Shown here: positions 1-5,526 of the stretch, one piece after another
Numbering within the stretch: the first letter of the stretch is position 1
Layout of the letters: each line of letters starts with the position of its first letter
DNA from: Euryarchaeota archaeon UBA257
Lineage (GTDB): Archaea; Thermoplasmatota; Poseidoniia; Poseidoniales; Thalassarchaeaceae
NCBI GenBank assembly: GCA_002498985.1
Contig: DAJO01000068.1
Span: 965-10,229 of the forward strand
Direction of reading: 5' to 3'
DNA length: 9,265 nucleotides
Program-made: the position numbers and the translations under genes
The notes under the pieces: model-generated
The model's database searches: none
Told to the model about the DNA's origin: nothing
What the model saw: only the letters and a program-made list of their open reading frames with translations

Positions 1-716
1 GTTATATGTCCAGAAATCAAATCAGAAGATATTGATATCACAGCATTAGCAACATCTTCGGGGGTTGCTAACTTCTTCAAGGACATCGTTGCAGTGGCCT
101 TTTTTACTAAATCATCATTAATACCTTGATCAATTTTTTTAGGTGTAATTGTCCATCCCGGAGCAATTGCATTAACTCTTACATTACCTAATATTGATAC
201 ATCATTTTTAACAGACATCAGTAGTCCTGAAGTTATTGCACCCTTGGCTGCTGCATAGTCTGAATGCCCGGATTCTCCATATATTCCAGCAGTAGACCCT
301 ACAAATACAAGAGAGCCTGATCTTGTTCGAGATGCTTCTCTAAGAAAACCACGAGCCGTATTGACAGCTACATCCAAATTAGAAGAAATTGTTTGATTCC
401 ATCTCTCTTCATCAATATCCCAGATAGGTTTTGATTCCGAAGGATAATATCCAGCATTAGCAATACAGATATCTAATTTACCAAAATTCTCAACTATTGT
501 ATCGATTAATGCAAGAGCCTGGTTTGAATCCCTGAGGTCTGCCTTTATTGAAAAACCATCAATTTCATTTGCAATTTTATCAGCGTTTTCAGAGGATTCA
601 TGATAGTGTACTATCACTTTAGCACCCTCAGATGCAAAGGCTCTACAAATTGACTCCCCAATGCCTCCGGCACCTCCAGTGACTAGTACTACACTGTCAC
701 TAAGGCCTGTTTCCAT
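1..716 (-). CDS. Short-chain dehydrogenase/reductase (classical SDR), 3' end cut by window
   Basis: A cytosolic NAD(P)-dependent oxidoreductase with a Rossmann fold; 238 codons are visible and only about 10 C-terminal residues should be missing, judged by the usual ~250 aa length. Seen: the dinucleotide-binding TGGAGGIG at residues 13-20, ADL at 59-61, NAG at 87-89, catalytic Ser141 (in FVGST) and the YxxxK pair Tyr154/Lys158, then the PG motif at 186-187. The last residues before the edge read SGHI, matching the family's C-terminal SG-x-x-x-G turn. The ATG at 716 is set by a very strong Shine-Dalgarno (GAGGAGGT) 6 nt upstream. It lies 12 nt after the stop of the aldo-keto reductase, so the two are almost certainly cotranscribed. 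The motifs place it in the FabG-like classical group, but the substrate cannot be read from sequence; a sugar, polyol or acyl substrate is possible. Confidence 0.93.
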   Translation of the reverse strand, partial: METGLSDSVVLVTGGAGGIGESICRAFASEGAKVIVHYHESSENADKIANEIDGFSIKADLRDSNQALALIDTIVENFGKLDICIANAGYYPSESKPIWDIDEERWNQTISSNLDVAVNTARGFLREASRTRSGSLVFVGSTAGIYGESGHSDYAAAKGAITSGLLMSVKNDVSILGNVRVNAIAPGWTITPKKIDQGINDDLVKKATATMSLKKLATPEDVANAVISISSDLISGHI

Positions 717-722
717 TGATAT

Positions 723-730
723 ACCTCCTC
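723..730 (-). promoter_or_regulatory. Strong Shine-Dalgarno of the SDR gene
   Basis: GAGGAGGT on the minus strand, 6 nt before the ATG at 716. It begins inside the TGA stop (731-729) of the upstream aldo-keto reductase gene, so a terminating ribosome sits on the initiation site. This fixes the SDR start and supports cotranslation of the pair. Confidence 0.85.
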
Positions 731-1799
731 ATAAAGTTCGGATTTGGCGATTACCTGCGCCACCATAACCTACCCAATCCTCGGGTTTATTGCCAAGAAT
801 GGTGTCGATTTCAGACAGATGTTGTTCCGTCATTTTCTCAGCAACTTCTATGCAACCAAGGTTCTCTATCATTTGCTCAGGTTTAGTTGCTCCGAGTAAT
901 ATAGTGCTGACATTTTGATTTCTTAGACACCAAGCTAAGGCTAGTTGAGCAGTTGAACAGTCAAAATTTTCATTCGCATAATTTGTAAGTTTTTTGACAA
1001 TTTCAACTTCACCATTCTTTTTACGCATTTCTAAATCTTCAATTAGCCACTCATATCCTGCTTGAGTTGGGCGGGAATCTTCAGGAATCCCATCATTATA
1101 TTTCCCAGTCAAAAATCCTGACCTCAAGGGCGACCAAATGGTTGTTCCATAGTTGTATGGTGGCTGAAATAGAGGGAAATATTCTTGCTCAAACCTTTGT
1201 CTATGGAGCATATTATATTGTGGTTGTTCATACATAGGTGGTTCTAAACCTTCAGATTTAGCAAACCAAATTGCCTCCATGATTTGAGCGGCAGACCACT
1301 CGGAAGTACCCCATGAGGTGGCCCAACCATTTCTCACTGCGTCAGTCATAGCCCGAACAACTGTAGATGTAGGTGTGAATGGGTCTGGACGGTGACAAAA
1401 TACCATGTCAACATAATCCAATTGTAATCTCTGTAAACATTTATCTAGACCCTCCATAATATGTTTTCTTGAGAGACCTGATTCATTCACTCCATTACCA
1501 CCCCAGAATATTTTTGTTGTGATTACAAGTTCAGAACGTCTCCATTTCTCAGGTTCTTCCTCTTGAAGTTCAGATAATGCAATTCCAAAAATTCTCTCTG
1601 CTTCTCCATTAGGATTCCCATAAGCCTCGGCATGATCGAAACAATTGACTCCTGCATCCCGTGCGATTTTCATGCATTCTTTGGCCATTTCGACTCCTTC
1701 ATCATCCTGTAATCGATCTTTAACACCGTAAGTTGCCCAAAAACCATACGATAACACAGAAACTTGAATTCCAGTATTTCCCATCATCCTATAGTACAT
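729..1799 (-). CDS. Aldo-keto reductase, Kv-channel beta-subunit-like (AKR6/YghZ group)
   Basis: An NADPH-dependent (beta/alpha)8 carbonyl reductase, 356 aa from the chosen ATG. It reads almost like a mammalian Kv-beta subunit: TTKIFWGG (94-101), LSRKHIMEGL after it, HRPDP (136-140), GTSEWS (164-169), WSPLRSG (222-228), GATKPEQ (303-309) and LGNKPED near the end. The catalytic tetrad is complete: Asp55, Tyr60, Lys96, His136; animal Kv-beta proteins carry Asn at the His place, so this copy looks like an ordinary enzyme. Start choice: MYYRMMGNTG aligns with the family N-terminus MKYRNLGKSG, and GTGAT sits just before this ATG; an ATG at 1814 and a GTG at 1820 in the same frame would add 5 or 7 residues. 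Its neighbours are the transporter gene 53 nt upstream (32 nt if the GTG is used) and the SDR gene 12 nt downstream. Known relatives reduce small aldehydes such as methylglyoxal or glyceraldehyde; the substrate here is unknown. Confidence 0.93.
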   Translation of the reverse strand: MYYRMMGNTGIQVSVLSYGFWATYGVKDRLQDDEGVEMAKECMKIARDAGVNCFDHAEAYGNPNGEAERIFGIALSELQEEEPEKWRRSELVITTKIFWGGNGVNESGLSRKHIMEGLDKCLQRLQLDYVDMVFCHRPDPFTPTSTVVRAMTDAVRNGWATSWGTSEWSAAQIMEAIWFAKSEGLEPPMYEQPQYNMLHRQRFEQEYFPLFQPPYNYGTTIWSPLRSGFLTGKYNDGIPEDSRPTQAGYEWLIEDLEMRKKNGEVEIVKKLTNYANENFDCSTAQLALAWCLRNQNVSTILLGATKPEQMIENLGCIEVAEKMTEQHLSEIDTILGNKPEDWVGYGGAGNRQIRTL

Positions 1800-1852
1800 A
1801 TTATCACTTGACATGGTCACTTTAGCCGGTTCTTTGGTTTCAAGATTTTGGT

Positions 1853-2608
1853 TTAGGAAAGTAAAATATCATATCCTATTTTCGAAATTAGAGTGAAGGA
1901 AATAACCAAAAATAGAGGTCTTAGTAATTGAGTTCCATACTTTAGTGCGTAAGTAGAACCTAGCAAACCTCCTACAATATTTACGACAGCAAATGGAATG
2001 CCGACTGAATAATCAACTAAGCCCATTGAGGCAAATAATATCAGAGCGCCTAAATTACCTCCGAAATTGACTATCTTCGATGTAGCAGCAGCTCTTTTCA
2101 TGTCAAATCCTACTTCTTTAACATAACCAGCAATCAGAAAATTACCAGTCCCAGGGCCCAAGAAACCATCATAAAATCCAAACACTGTTGTCATACTGAT
2201 TGTTACAGGAAGTACTCTTTCTTCGCGAATATTTTCTTCAACGCCAAATTCTTTTTTGAACAAAACATACAAGAACATTATCAATAGAACAATGAAAACT
2301 AATTTTATTACCCAAGAAGCAGAAATCTTTGTTACTGCGAGAGCTCCAAAAATAGACATGATTAACATGAGTAACCAGCCTATTGATGCTGCCTTCTTAG
2401 GGACAAGACCGCTCATCCAATATTGAGCACTGGACATTCCTGCAGCCCATGTTGAGCCAAATTTGTTAGTAGCAAGAGCGACATGGGAGGGAAGGCCAGC
2501 AGCCAACAAGGCAGGCAAGCGAATTAGTCCTCCTCCTCCAACAGCACTATCTACAAAACCTCCAATGAATCCTGCTAGCATGATAAGAATGAATATACTG
2601 TCATCCAC
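1853..2608 (-). CDS. TauE/SafE family (TSUP) membrane transporter, YfcA-like
   Basis: A 251-aa polytopic membrane protein with about eight hydrophobic segments (roughly 4-24, 32-48, 72-92, 98-117, 138-160, 183-197, 200-222, 230-249). Family signatures occur in both internal repeats: GGGG (24-27) with LPALLAAGLP and ATNK (46-49) in the first half, and GFYDGFLGPGTG (144-155) with ATSK (175-178) in the second; the latter is the hallmark of the YfcA branch. TSUP proteins are linked to export or import of sulfite, sulfonates and other small organic anions; the cargo here cannot be told. The start is GTG, the only in-frame start after a TAA two codons upstream that keeps the first membrane helix whole; its Shine-Dalgarno is weak (GGAT). 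It lies 53 nt after dus and just before the AKR gene, probably leading the transporter-AKR-SDR unit. Confidence 0.9.
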   Translation of the reverse strand: MDDSIFILIMLAGFIGGFVDSAVGGGGLIRLPALLAAGLPSHVALATNKFGSTWAAGMSSAQYWMSGLVPKKAASIGWLLMLIMSIFGALAVTKISASWVIKLVFIVLLIMFLYVLFKKEFGVEENIREERVLPVTISMTTVFGFYDGFLGPGTGNFLIAGYVKEVGFDMKRAAATSKIVNFGGNLGALILFASMGLVDYSVGIPFAVVNIVGGLLGSTYALKYGTQLLRPLFLVISFTLISKIGYDILLS

Positions 2609-2637
2609 ACATTATCCAGCAACTAATAGGATACAGT

Positions 2638-2661
2638 CATTACGGTCAAAATCTGGTAATG
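2638..2661 (-). repeat. Inverted repeat directly after the dus stop codon
   Basis: CATTAC (2661-2656) and GTAATG (2643-2638) form a perfect 6-bp stem with a 12-nt loop, beginning on the base after the TAA of dus. It could protect or define the 3' end of the dus transcript. No long T-run follows, so it is not a convincing terminator. A stem this short could be chance. Confidence 0.35.
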
Positions 2662-3642
2662 TTAGAGAGTCAGAGTTTCTATTTGAGTTAATTCTTCTAG
2701 ATATTGTTTAACTCGATCACCCATTTTTTCTTGATTAGCGATTGAATGTAATTCTACTCTCATTTTTGATGCTCCCGGAAGGCCCTTGGTAAATGATACA
2801 GCATGGCGTTTCAGATTTTTATTCCTAATACCAGAATATAACTCGGAGCTTAATTCAAGATATCTATTCCAGCACCATAAACGAGAAGAGGCGATATTAT
2901 CGTCCCCCCAAGGAGGTTTACCAACAGACCATCCTAAATCTCTTTTTATTTCATGGAAAATCATCGGACGGCCTATAGCACCTCTACCTATCATTAGCCC
3001 TCCTGCCCCTGTAACTTCCAAACATGATAAAGCCGTTTTAGCATCTATAATGTCACCATTGGCAATCACTGGAATATCAACTGAATCTACGATTTCTTTG
3101 ATTTGCTTCCAGTCTGCTTCACCAGAGTATCTCTGTCTCAATGTCCTTCCATGAACACATACTCTTTCCACACCTTCATCTTCCAACCTTTGAGTGATTT
3201 CCAAAGCAGTATTAGGGCCTGAGCCGGTTCCTAGTCGCATCTTTACAGTAATAGGTACATTTGTGGCATTAATACAAGCCCTGACCATCTCAATTACTTG
3301 ATCTGGAGATCTGAGCAATGCTGCGCCTGCGTTATTCCTACACACTTTAGGAGCAGGACAACCAAAATTTATGTCAATAATATCTGCTTTATGTTCCAAT
3401 AATTCTACTGTAGTGACCATTTCACTAATATCTCCTCCAAATATTTGAGGAATAAATGGTTTTTCACGACGATCTGATTCAACTTTAAGCCATGAACTAG
3501 CATCATGTCTTGATAGCCCAGATGCAGCAGTAAACTCAGTTATGGACAAATCTGCGCCACATTCTCTAGCTAATAGTCGATAGGCTAGGTCCGTTACTCC
3601 AGCCATGGGAGCAAGAAATAACGGAACAGGCTGTTCGTGCAT
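2662..3642 (-). CDS. dus: tRNA-dihydrouridine synthase (DusB-like)
   Basis: An FMN- and NAD(P)H-dependent enzyme that reduces specific uridines in the tRNA D-loop or nearby; 326 aa from the chosen start. Seen: the N-terminal TIM-barrel strand with APMAGVTD (11-18), GGD after strand 3, DINFGCP (90-96) with Cys95 as the likely catalytic cysteine, then AGAALL; FMN/tRNA-site motifs VKMRLG (133-138), CVHGRT (162-167), IANGD (193-197) and MIGRGA (217-222) followed by GRPMIF; and a helical C-terminal domain from about 235. The spacing and wording of these motifs resemble bacterial DusB more than a divergent paralog. Start choice: the ATG at 3642 has TGGAG exactly 6 nt upstream, which beats the in-frame GTG at 3660. 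It lies 46 nt after the CxxC gene, probably in the rps2 transcript. The exact uridine position modified is not predictable. Confidence 0.95.
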   Translation of the reverse strand: MHEQPVPLFLAPMAGVTDLAYRLLARECGADLSITEFTAASGLSRHDASSWLKVESDRREKPFIPQIFGGDISEMVTTVELLEHKADIIDINFGCPAPKVCRNNAGAALLRSPDQVIEMVRACINATNVPITVKMRLGTGSGPNTALEITQRLEDEGVERVCVHGRTLRQRYSGEADWKQIKEIVDSVDIPVIANGDIIDAKTALSCLEVTGAGGLMIGRGAIGRPMIFHEIKRDLGWSVGKPPWGDDNIASSRLWCWNRYLELSSELYSGIRNKNLKRHAVSFTKGLPGASKMRVELHSIANQEKMGDRVKQYLEELTQIETLTL

Positions 3643-3648
3643 ATTAAA

Positions 3649-3653
3649 CTCCA
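3649..3653 (-). promoter_or_regulatory. Shine-Dalgarno that decides the dus start
   Basis: TGGAG on the minus strand, 6 nt before the ATG at 3642. Because it lies downstream of the alternative in-frame GTG at 3660, it favours the shorter protein beginning MHEQPVPLF. Confidence 0.7.
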
Positions 3654-3667
3654 GTAGCACTTTTTTT

Positions 3668-3682
3668 ATCAGAATGACTGAT
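3668..3682 (-). repeat. Short hairpin between the CxxC gene and dus
   Basis: ATCAG-TCATT-CTGAT on the minus strand gives a perfect 5-bp stem, followed by seven A residues on the transcribed-sense strand. It sits 6 nt after the CxxC-protein stop and about 14 nt before the dus Shine-Dalgarno. The A-run, rather than a T-run, argues against a terminator for these genes. Confidence 0.3.
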
Positions 3683-3688
3683 GAACTT

Positions 3689-4063
3689 TCAATTAATAGT
3701 GAATGGTTCTAGGGCTAAATCTAATTTTTGTTGGAATAATTCTACTTTCTTTTCACATTCTTCTAGTTCATCAGATTGTAGAATCACTTGAAACCCTTCA
3801 TCAGTCTCTACCACAACACAAGGAGTTACCCCCTCTGTTATCGATTGAAGTCCTTCACTCTGTTCATTAAGATGGACAAGATGAAAAGGTACTGGACTGC
3901 TAGAGCGACATTCTTTCATAGATTTCTTTTCACTGACGTAAGAATGAGTGATATCACACAAAGCACAATGCGCAGTTCCTCTTAACTTTCCAAAAACGTA
4001 TCGCAGTTCACCAACAATTCCGCCATCAGCGTGATAGACTCCCCAAATTGCTTTCAACAACAT
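3689..4063 (-). CDS. Small conserved-looking CxxC protein, function unknown
   Basis: A 124-aa soluble protein that I do not assign to a named family. The N-terminal third looks strongly constrained: VYHADGGIVGELRY (9-22), then KLRGTAHCALCDITHS (26-41), with Cys33/Cys36 as a CxxC pair flanked by His32 and His40. Further cysteines are at 52, 82 and 103. The middle has VPFHLVHLNE (58-67), and the rest resembles a small alpha/beta domain ending in a charged helix (about 97-117). No signal peptide or membrane segment is seen. The CxxC/His cluster could bind zinc or another metal, or be redox active; this is inference. Its ATG overlaps the rps2 stop by one base (TAATG), and a GGGAG lies 11 nt upstream inside a hairpin, so expression is probably coupled to uS2 translation. 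dus follows, suggesting a translation-linked role, which is not proven. Confidence 0.85.
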   Translation of the reverse strand: MLLKAIWGVYHADGGIVGELRYVFGKLRGTAHCALCDITHSYVSEKKSMKECRSSSPVPFHLVHLNEQSEGLQSITEGVTPCVVVETDEGFQVILQSDELEECEKKVELFQQKLDLALEPFTIN

Positions 4064-4677
4064 TAGAATGTGGACTCCCAGTCCATTACATCCTGAGCTC
4101 TTTCCCAGTCTGCATCATTAATGACACCACGTGCCTTCATCATTTCTCTAGCTAGTAACCAGTATACTAGAGCTAAAGAACGACGTCCTTTGTTATTTGC
4201 TGGAAGTGCTAGGTCTACATTTCTTAATCTATTATTAGCATCGCAAATTGCTACAACAGGTAATCCTGAACTTACTGCCTCTGATAGTGCCTGCTGATCT
4301 GCGGCTGGATCTGTAACAACAATTACTTCAGGTTCGATATAAGTTCGGAGACGAGAATTAGTCAGTGTTCCCGGAATAAATCTACCAACGATTCTCATTG
4401 CACCAATTGTTTGAGCAAACTTCCTAGCTGGTCTTTGACCATATTGACGAGCACTGACTACTAAGATCCTATCAGCATCAAAATTAGATAGGAATTTTGC
4501 AACCGCTCGAATCCTTGAATCTGTTTGTCTTACATCAATTATGTGAATCCCACTATTGTCCTGCCGAACTTCATCTAAGAACTGCTTCATGTCAGCAGAC
4601 TTCTGATTCGTTCCTATGTGCACAGCGTGCGTATCATACATTTCAAGCGGTACAAGTGGAGTCTGATTTTCATCCAT
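4063..4677 (-). CDS. rps2: 30S ribosomal protein uS2, archaeal type
   Basis: A structural protein of the small ribosomal subunit, 204 aa, the usual length for archaeal uS2 and shorter than bacterial S2, which has a coiled-coil insertion absent here. Diagnostic blocks: HIGTNQKSADM (20-30), the IIDVRQT strand (46-52), GRFIPGTLTN (98-107), EPEVIVVTDPAADQQA (115-130), GLPVVAICDANN (138-149), VDLALPANNKGRRSLALVYW (154-173) and LLARE. The ATG at 4677 has GAGGG 6 nt upstream. The gene stands between a lipoprotein gene (73 nt upstream) and the CxxC gene (1-nt overlap). In many euryarchaea rps2 follows the L13-S9-rpoN-rpoK-eno cluster; that context is not present here. The leader carries a GC-rich inverted repeat next to the Shine-Dalgarno. 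Confidence 0.98.
   Translation of the reverse strand: MDENQTPLVPLEMYDTHAVHIGTNQKSADMKQFLDEVRQDNSGIHIIDVRQTDSRIRAVAKFLSNFDADRILVVSARQYGQRPARKFAQTIGAMRIVGRFIPGTLTNSRLRTYIEPEVIVVTDPAADQQALSEAVSSGLPVVAICDANNRLRNVDLALPANNKGRRSLALVYWLLAREMMKARGVINDADWERAQDVMDWESTF
4071..4085 (-). promoter_or_regulatory. Hairpin burying the CxxC gene's Shine-Dalgarno
   Basis: On the minus strand TGGACT-GGG-AGTCCA forms a perfect 6-bp stem with a GGG triloop, located in the last codons of rps2. The only plausible Shine-Dalgarno of the next gene, GGGAG (4079-4075), lies in the loop and the first stem bases. A ribosome finishing rps2 would melt it, so this fits translational coupling. The structure is seen in sequence; the role is inferred. 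Confidence 0.55.
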
Positions 4678-4689
4678 TTAGGTCCCTCA

Positions 4690-4726
4690 GCAGCGCCGCG
4701 ACCTTACTTCGATTCATAAGCGCTGC
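4690..4726 (-). promoter_or_regulatory. GC-rich inverted repeat in the rps2 leader
   Basis: GCAGCGC (4726-4720 on the minus strand) and GCGCTGC (4696-4690) are perfect 7-bp complements around a 23-nt loop. The 3' arm ends one base before the rps2 Shine-Dalgarno GAGGG (4688-4684). If transcribed it would sit against the ribosome-binding site. Bacterial S2 regulates its own mRNA through a leader; whether this archaeal leader does is unknown. Confidence 0.45.
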
Positions 4727-4734
4727 GCAAGAGG

Positions 4735-4740
4735 ATAAAT
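4735..4740 (-). promoter_or_regulatory. Possible TATA box of rps2
   Basis: ATTTAT on the minus strand, about 60 nt before the rps2 ATG and just after the stop of the lipoprotein gene. An archaeal start site about 25 nt downstream would fall near 4711-4713, inside the loop of the GC-rich repeat, so a transcript from here would lack the 5' arm. Weak match; no clear BRE. Confidence 0.25.
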
Positions 4741-4750
4741 CAACTAATCA

Positions 4751-5368
4751 TCAAGATTGGAGGTCAGAAAGGTATGTACATTCGTCCAAATCGTGGGACT
4801 CAGGGAATACTATGCATGGTTTTGTGATTGTAGCATAGGTGTCAAAGTGGTCATAGAAGGATGCTTGGTCTATCGGCGCGGTGACTCCGTAACCGCGCGC
4901 TTCTACCTCAAAAATCCAAGATCCGGAAATCAGATCAGACTGAGGGAATGAGAACTTTTGCTGAGGGAAATCTTGAGTAGCCTTGACTTCCCAAAATGGC
5001 TCTCCACCACTTTCTCTGACACCTGGTTTCCAAATTTTGGCATGAGCATATCGGTATTCATTAGTTTCATTCCCAACTAATTCATCTAGTACTGAAGAGT
5101 AAGGAAACTGAGCTCTGAAATCTATCACTAATTGAGAAATTGTATCGTCAAAAACAATTATTGTTTCATTTGTATATAGGACTGAATCTAGACTATTTGA
5201 TTCAAATGTATAATCAAACCCAACTGTTTCCTCAGTATTTCGTACAATTGGCTCATCACGAATTGATTCCATGAATTCTCTTTGAACTGCTAAGCCCAAA
5301 CATCCAGTCAAAGTTGTGGAAAGCATGAGGATAGACAACGCTAATCCAAATGCCCGAGTTGATGTCAT
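4751..5368 (-). CDS. Secreted lipoprotein of unknown function
   Basis: A 205-aa exported protein that I do not recognise. A signal peptide is clear: basic MTSTR, a hydrophobic core about 6-20, and the lipobox LTGC with Cys23 as the expected lipid-modified N-terminus. The mature part is rich in acidic and aromatic residues and in short beta-strand patterns (SQLVIDFRAQF at 78-88, FWEVKA at 125-130, SWIFEVEARGYG at 150-161), suggesting a beta-sandwich anchored outside the membrane. Two N-glycosylation sequons (Asn67 and Asn100, both NET) and a C-terminal cysteine pair (185, 197) that could form a disulfide fit an extracellular location. The ATG has GGAG 6 nt upstream, and a 6-bp hairpin directly abuts that site. 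It is flanked by FKBP (158 nt gap) and rps2 (73 nt). A link to either neighbour's function is not evident. Confidence 0.85.
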   Translation of the reverse strand: MTSTRAFGLALSILMLSTTLTGCLGLAVQREFMESIRDEPIVRNTEETVGFDYTFESNSLDSVLYTNETIIVFDDTISQLVIDFRAQFPYSSVLDELVGNETNEYRYAHAKIWKPGVRESGGEPFWEVKATQDFPQQKFSFPQSDLISGSWIFEVEARGYGVTAPIDQASFYDHFDTYATITKPCIVFPESHDLDECTYLSDLQS

Positions 5369-5378
5369 TAATTACTCC

Positions 5379-5394
5379 GAAACAGACATGTTTC
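5379..5394 (-). promoter_or_regulatory. Hairpin abutting the lipoprotein Shine-Dalgarno
   Basis: GAAACA-TGTC-TGTTTC on the minus strand is a perfect 6-bp stem with a tetraloop. Its last base touches the GGAG ribosome-binding site (5378-5375), 6 nt before the ATG at 5368. It may affect ribosome access or mark a protein or RNA contact; the role is inferred from position only. Confidence 0.45.
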
Positions 5395-5402
5395 TTCAAT
5401 CC

Positions 5403-5417
5403 ACTCTATACAAGAGT
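5403..5417 (-). repeat. Second hairpin in the lipoprotein leader; alternative TATA
   Basis: ACTCT-TGTAT-AGAGT on the minus strand is a 5-bp stem with a 5-nt loop, 8 nt upstream of the RBS-abutting hairpin. The TTGTATAG inside it could instead be a TATA box, placing the start site near 5383, which would cut into the next hairpin. The two readings exclude each other. Confidence 0.3.
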
Positions 5418-5440
5418 AGTATGCAAGCGTCTATGACGGG

Positions 5441-5450
5441 GTATTAATTC
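5441..5450 (-). promoter_or_regulatory. Possible TATA box of the lipoprotein gene
   Basis: GAATTAATAC on the minus strand, the most A/T-rich element of the 158-nt gap between FKBP and the lipoprotein gene. A start site about 25 nt downstream, near 5420, would give a leader of about 50 nt containing both hairpins. Weak consensus match. Confidence 0.25.
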
Positions 5451-5478
5451 CGCTAAAATGCTCCAGTGACGACGAAAG

Positions 5479-5507
5479 GAGAACCGAGCCAAGGCTTTGA
5501 CGTTCCC
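5479..5507 (-). repeat. Imperfect stem-loop after FKBP
   Basis: On the minus strand GGGAAC pairs with GTTCTC (6 bp with one G-U), enclosing a small internal loop and an AGC/GCT inner stem. It begins 19 nt after the FKBP stop in the more G+C-rich half of the gap. It could stabilise the FKBP mRNA 3' end; only TTT follows, so it is not a clear terminator. Confidence 0.3.
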
Positions 5508-5526
5508 TATGAGTACCGAGGAGCAC

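Noticed and set aside
2463..2711. Plus-strand open frame opposite the transporter gene
   Set aside because: It is antisense to strongly conserved TauE/SafE motifs, has no family resemblance, and lies in a window whose real genes are all on the minus strand.
2786..3154. Plus-strand open frame opposite dus
   Set aside because: It is the antisense shadow of conserved Dus motifs; the protein has no recognisable features.
3661..3682. Hairpin plus homopolymer run as a terminator before dus
   Set aside because: On the transcribed-sense strand the run is A7, not T7, and no plus-strand gene exists that it could terminate.
3788..3985. Plus-strand open frame opposite the CxxC gene
   Set aside because: Short and antisense, low-complexity translation; the minus-strand reading has the conserved-looking CxxC block and coupling to rps2.
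4721..4729. GCGCTGCGC self-palindrome in the rps2 leader as an operator
   Set aside because: The dyad is only four bases a side with a single central base, and it is better explained as one arm of the 7-bp stem; no second copy exists in the window.
4683..4755. Possible C/D-box small RNA on the minus strand (TGATGA near 4752, CTGA near 4690, about 60 nt apart)
   Set aside because: The TGATGA includes the lipoprotein stop codon, the base before it does not match box C, no C'/D' pair is convincing, and the flanks show no closing stem.
4497..4951. Two overlapping plus-strand open frames across the rps2 start and lipoprotein end
   Set aside because: Both are antisense to well-supported genes, and their translations show no domain or signal peptide.
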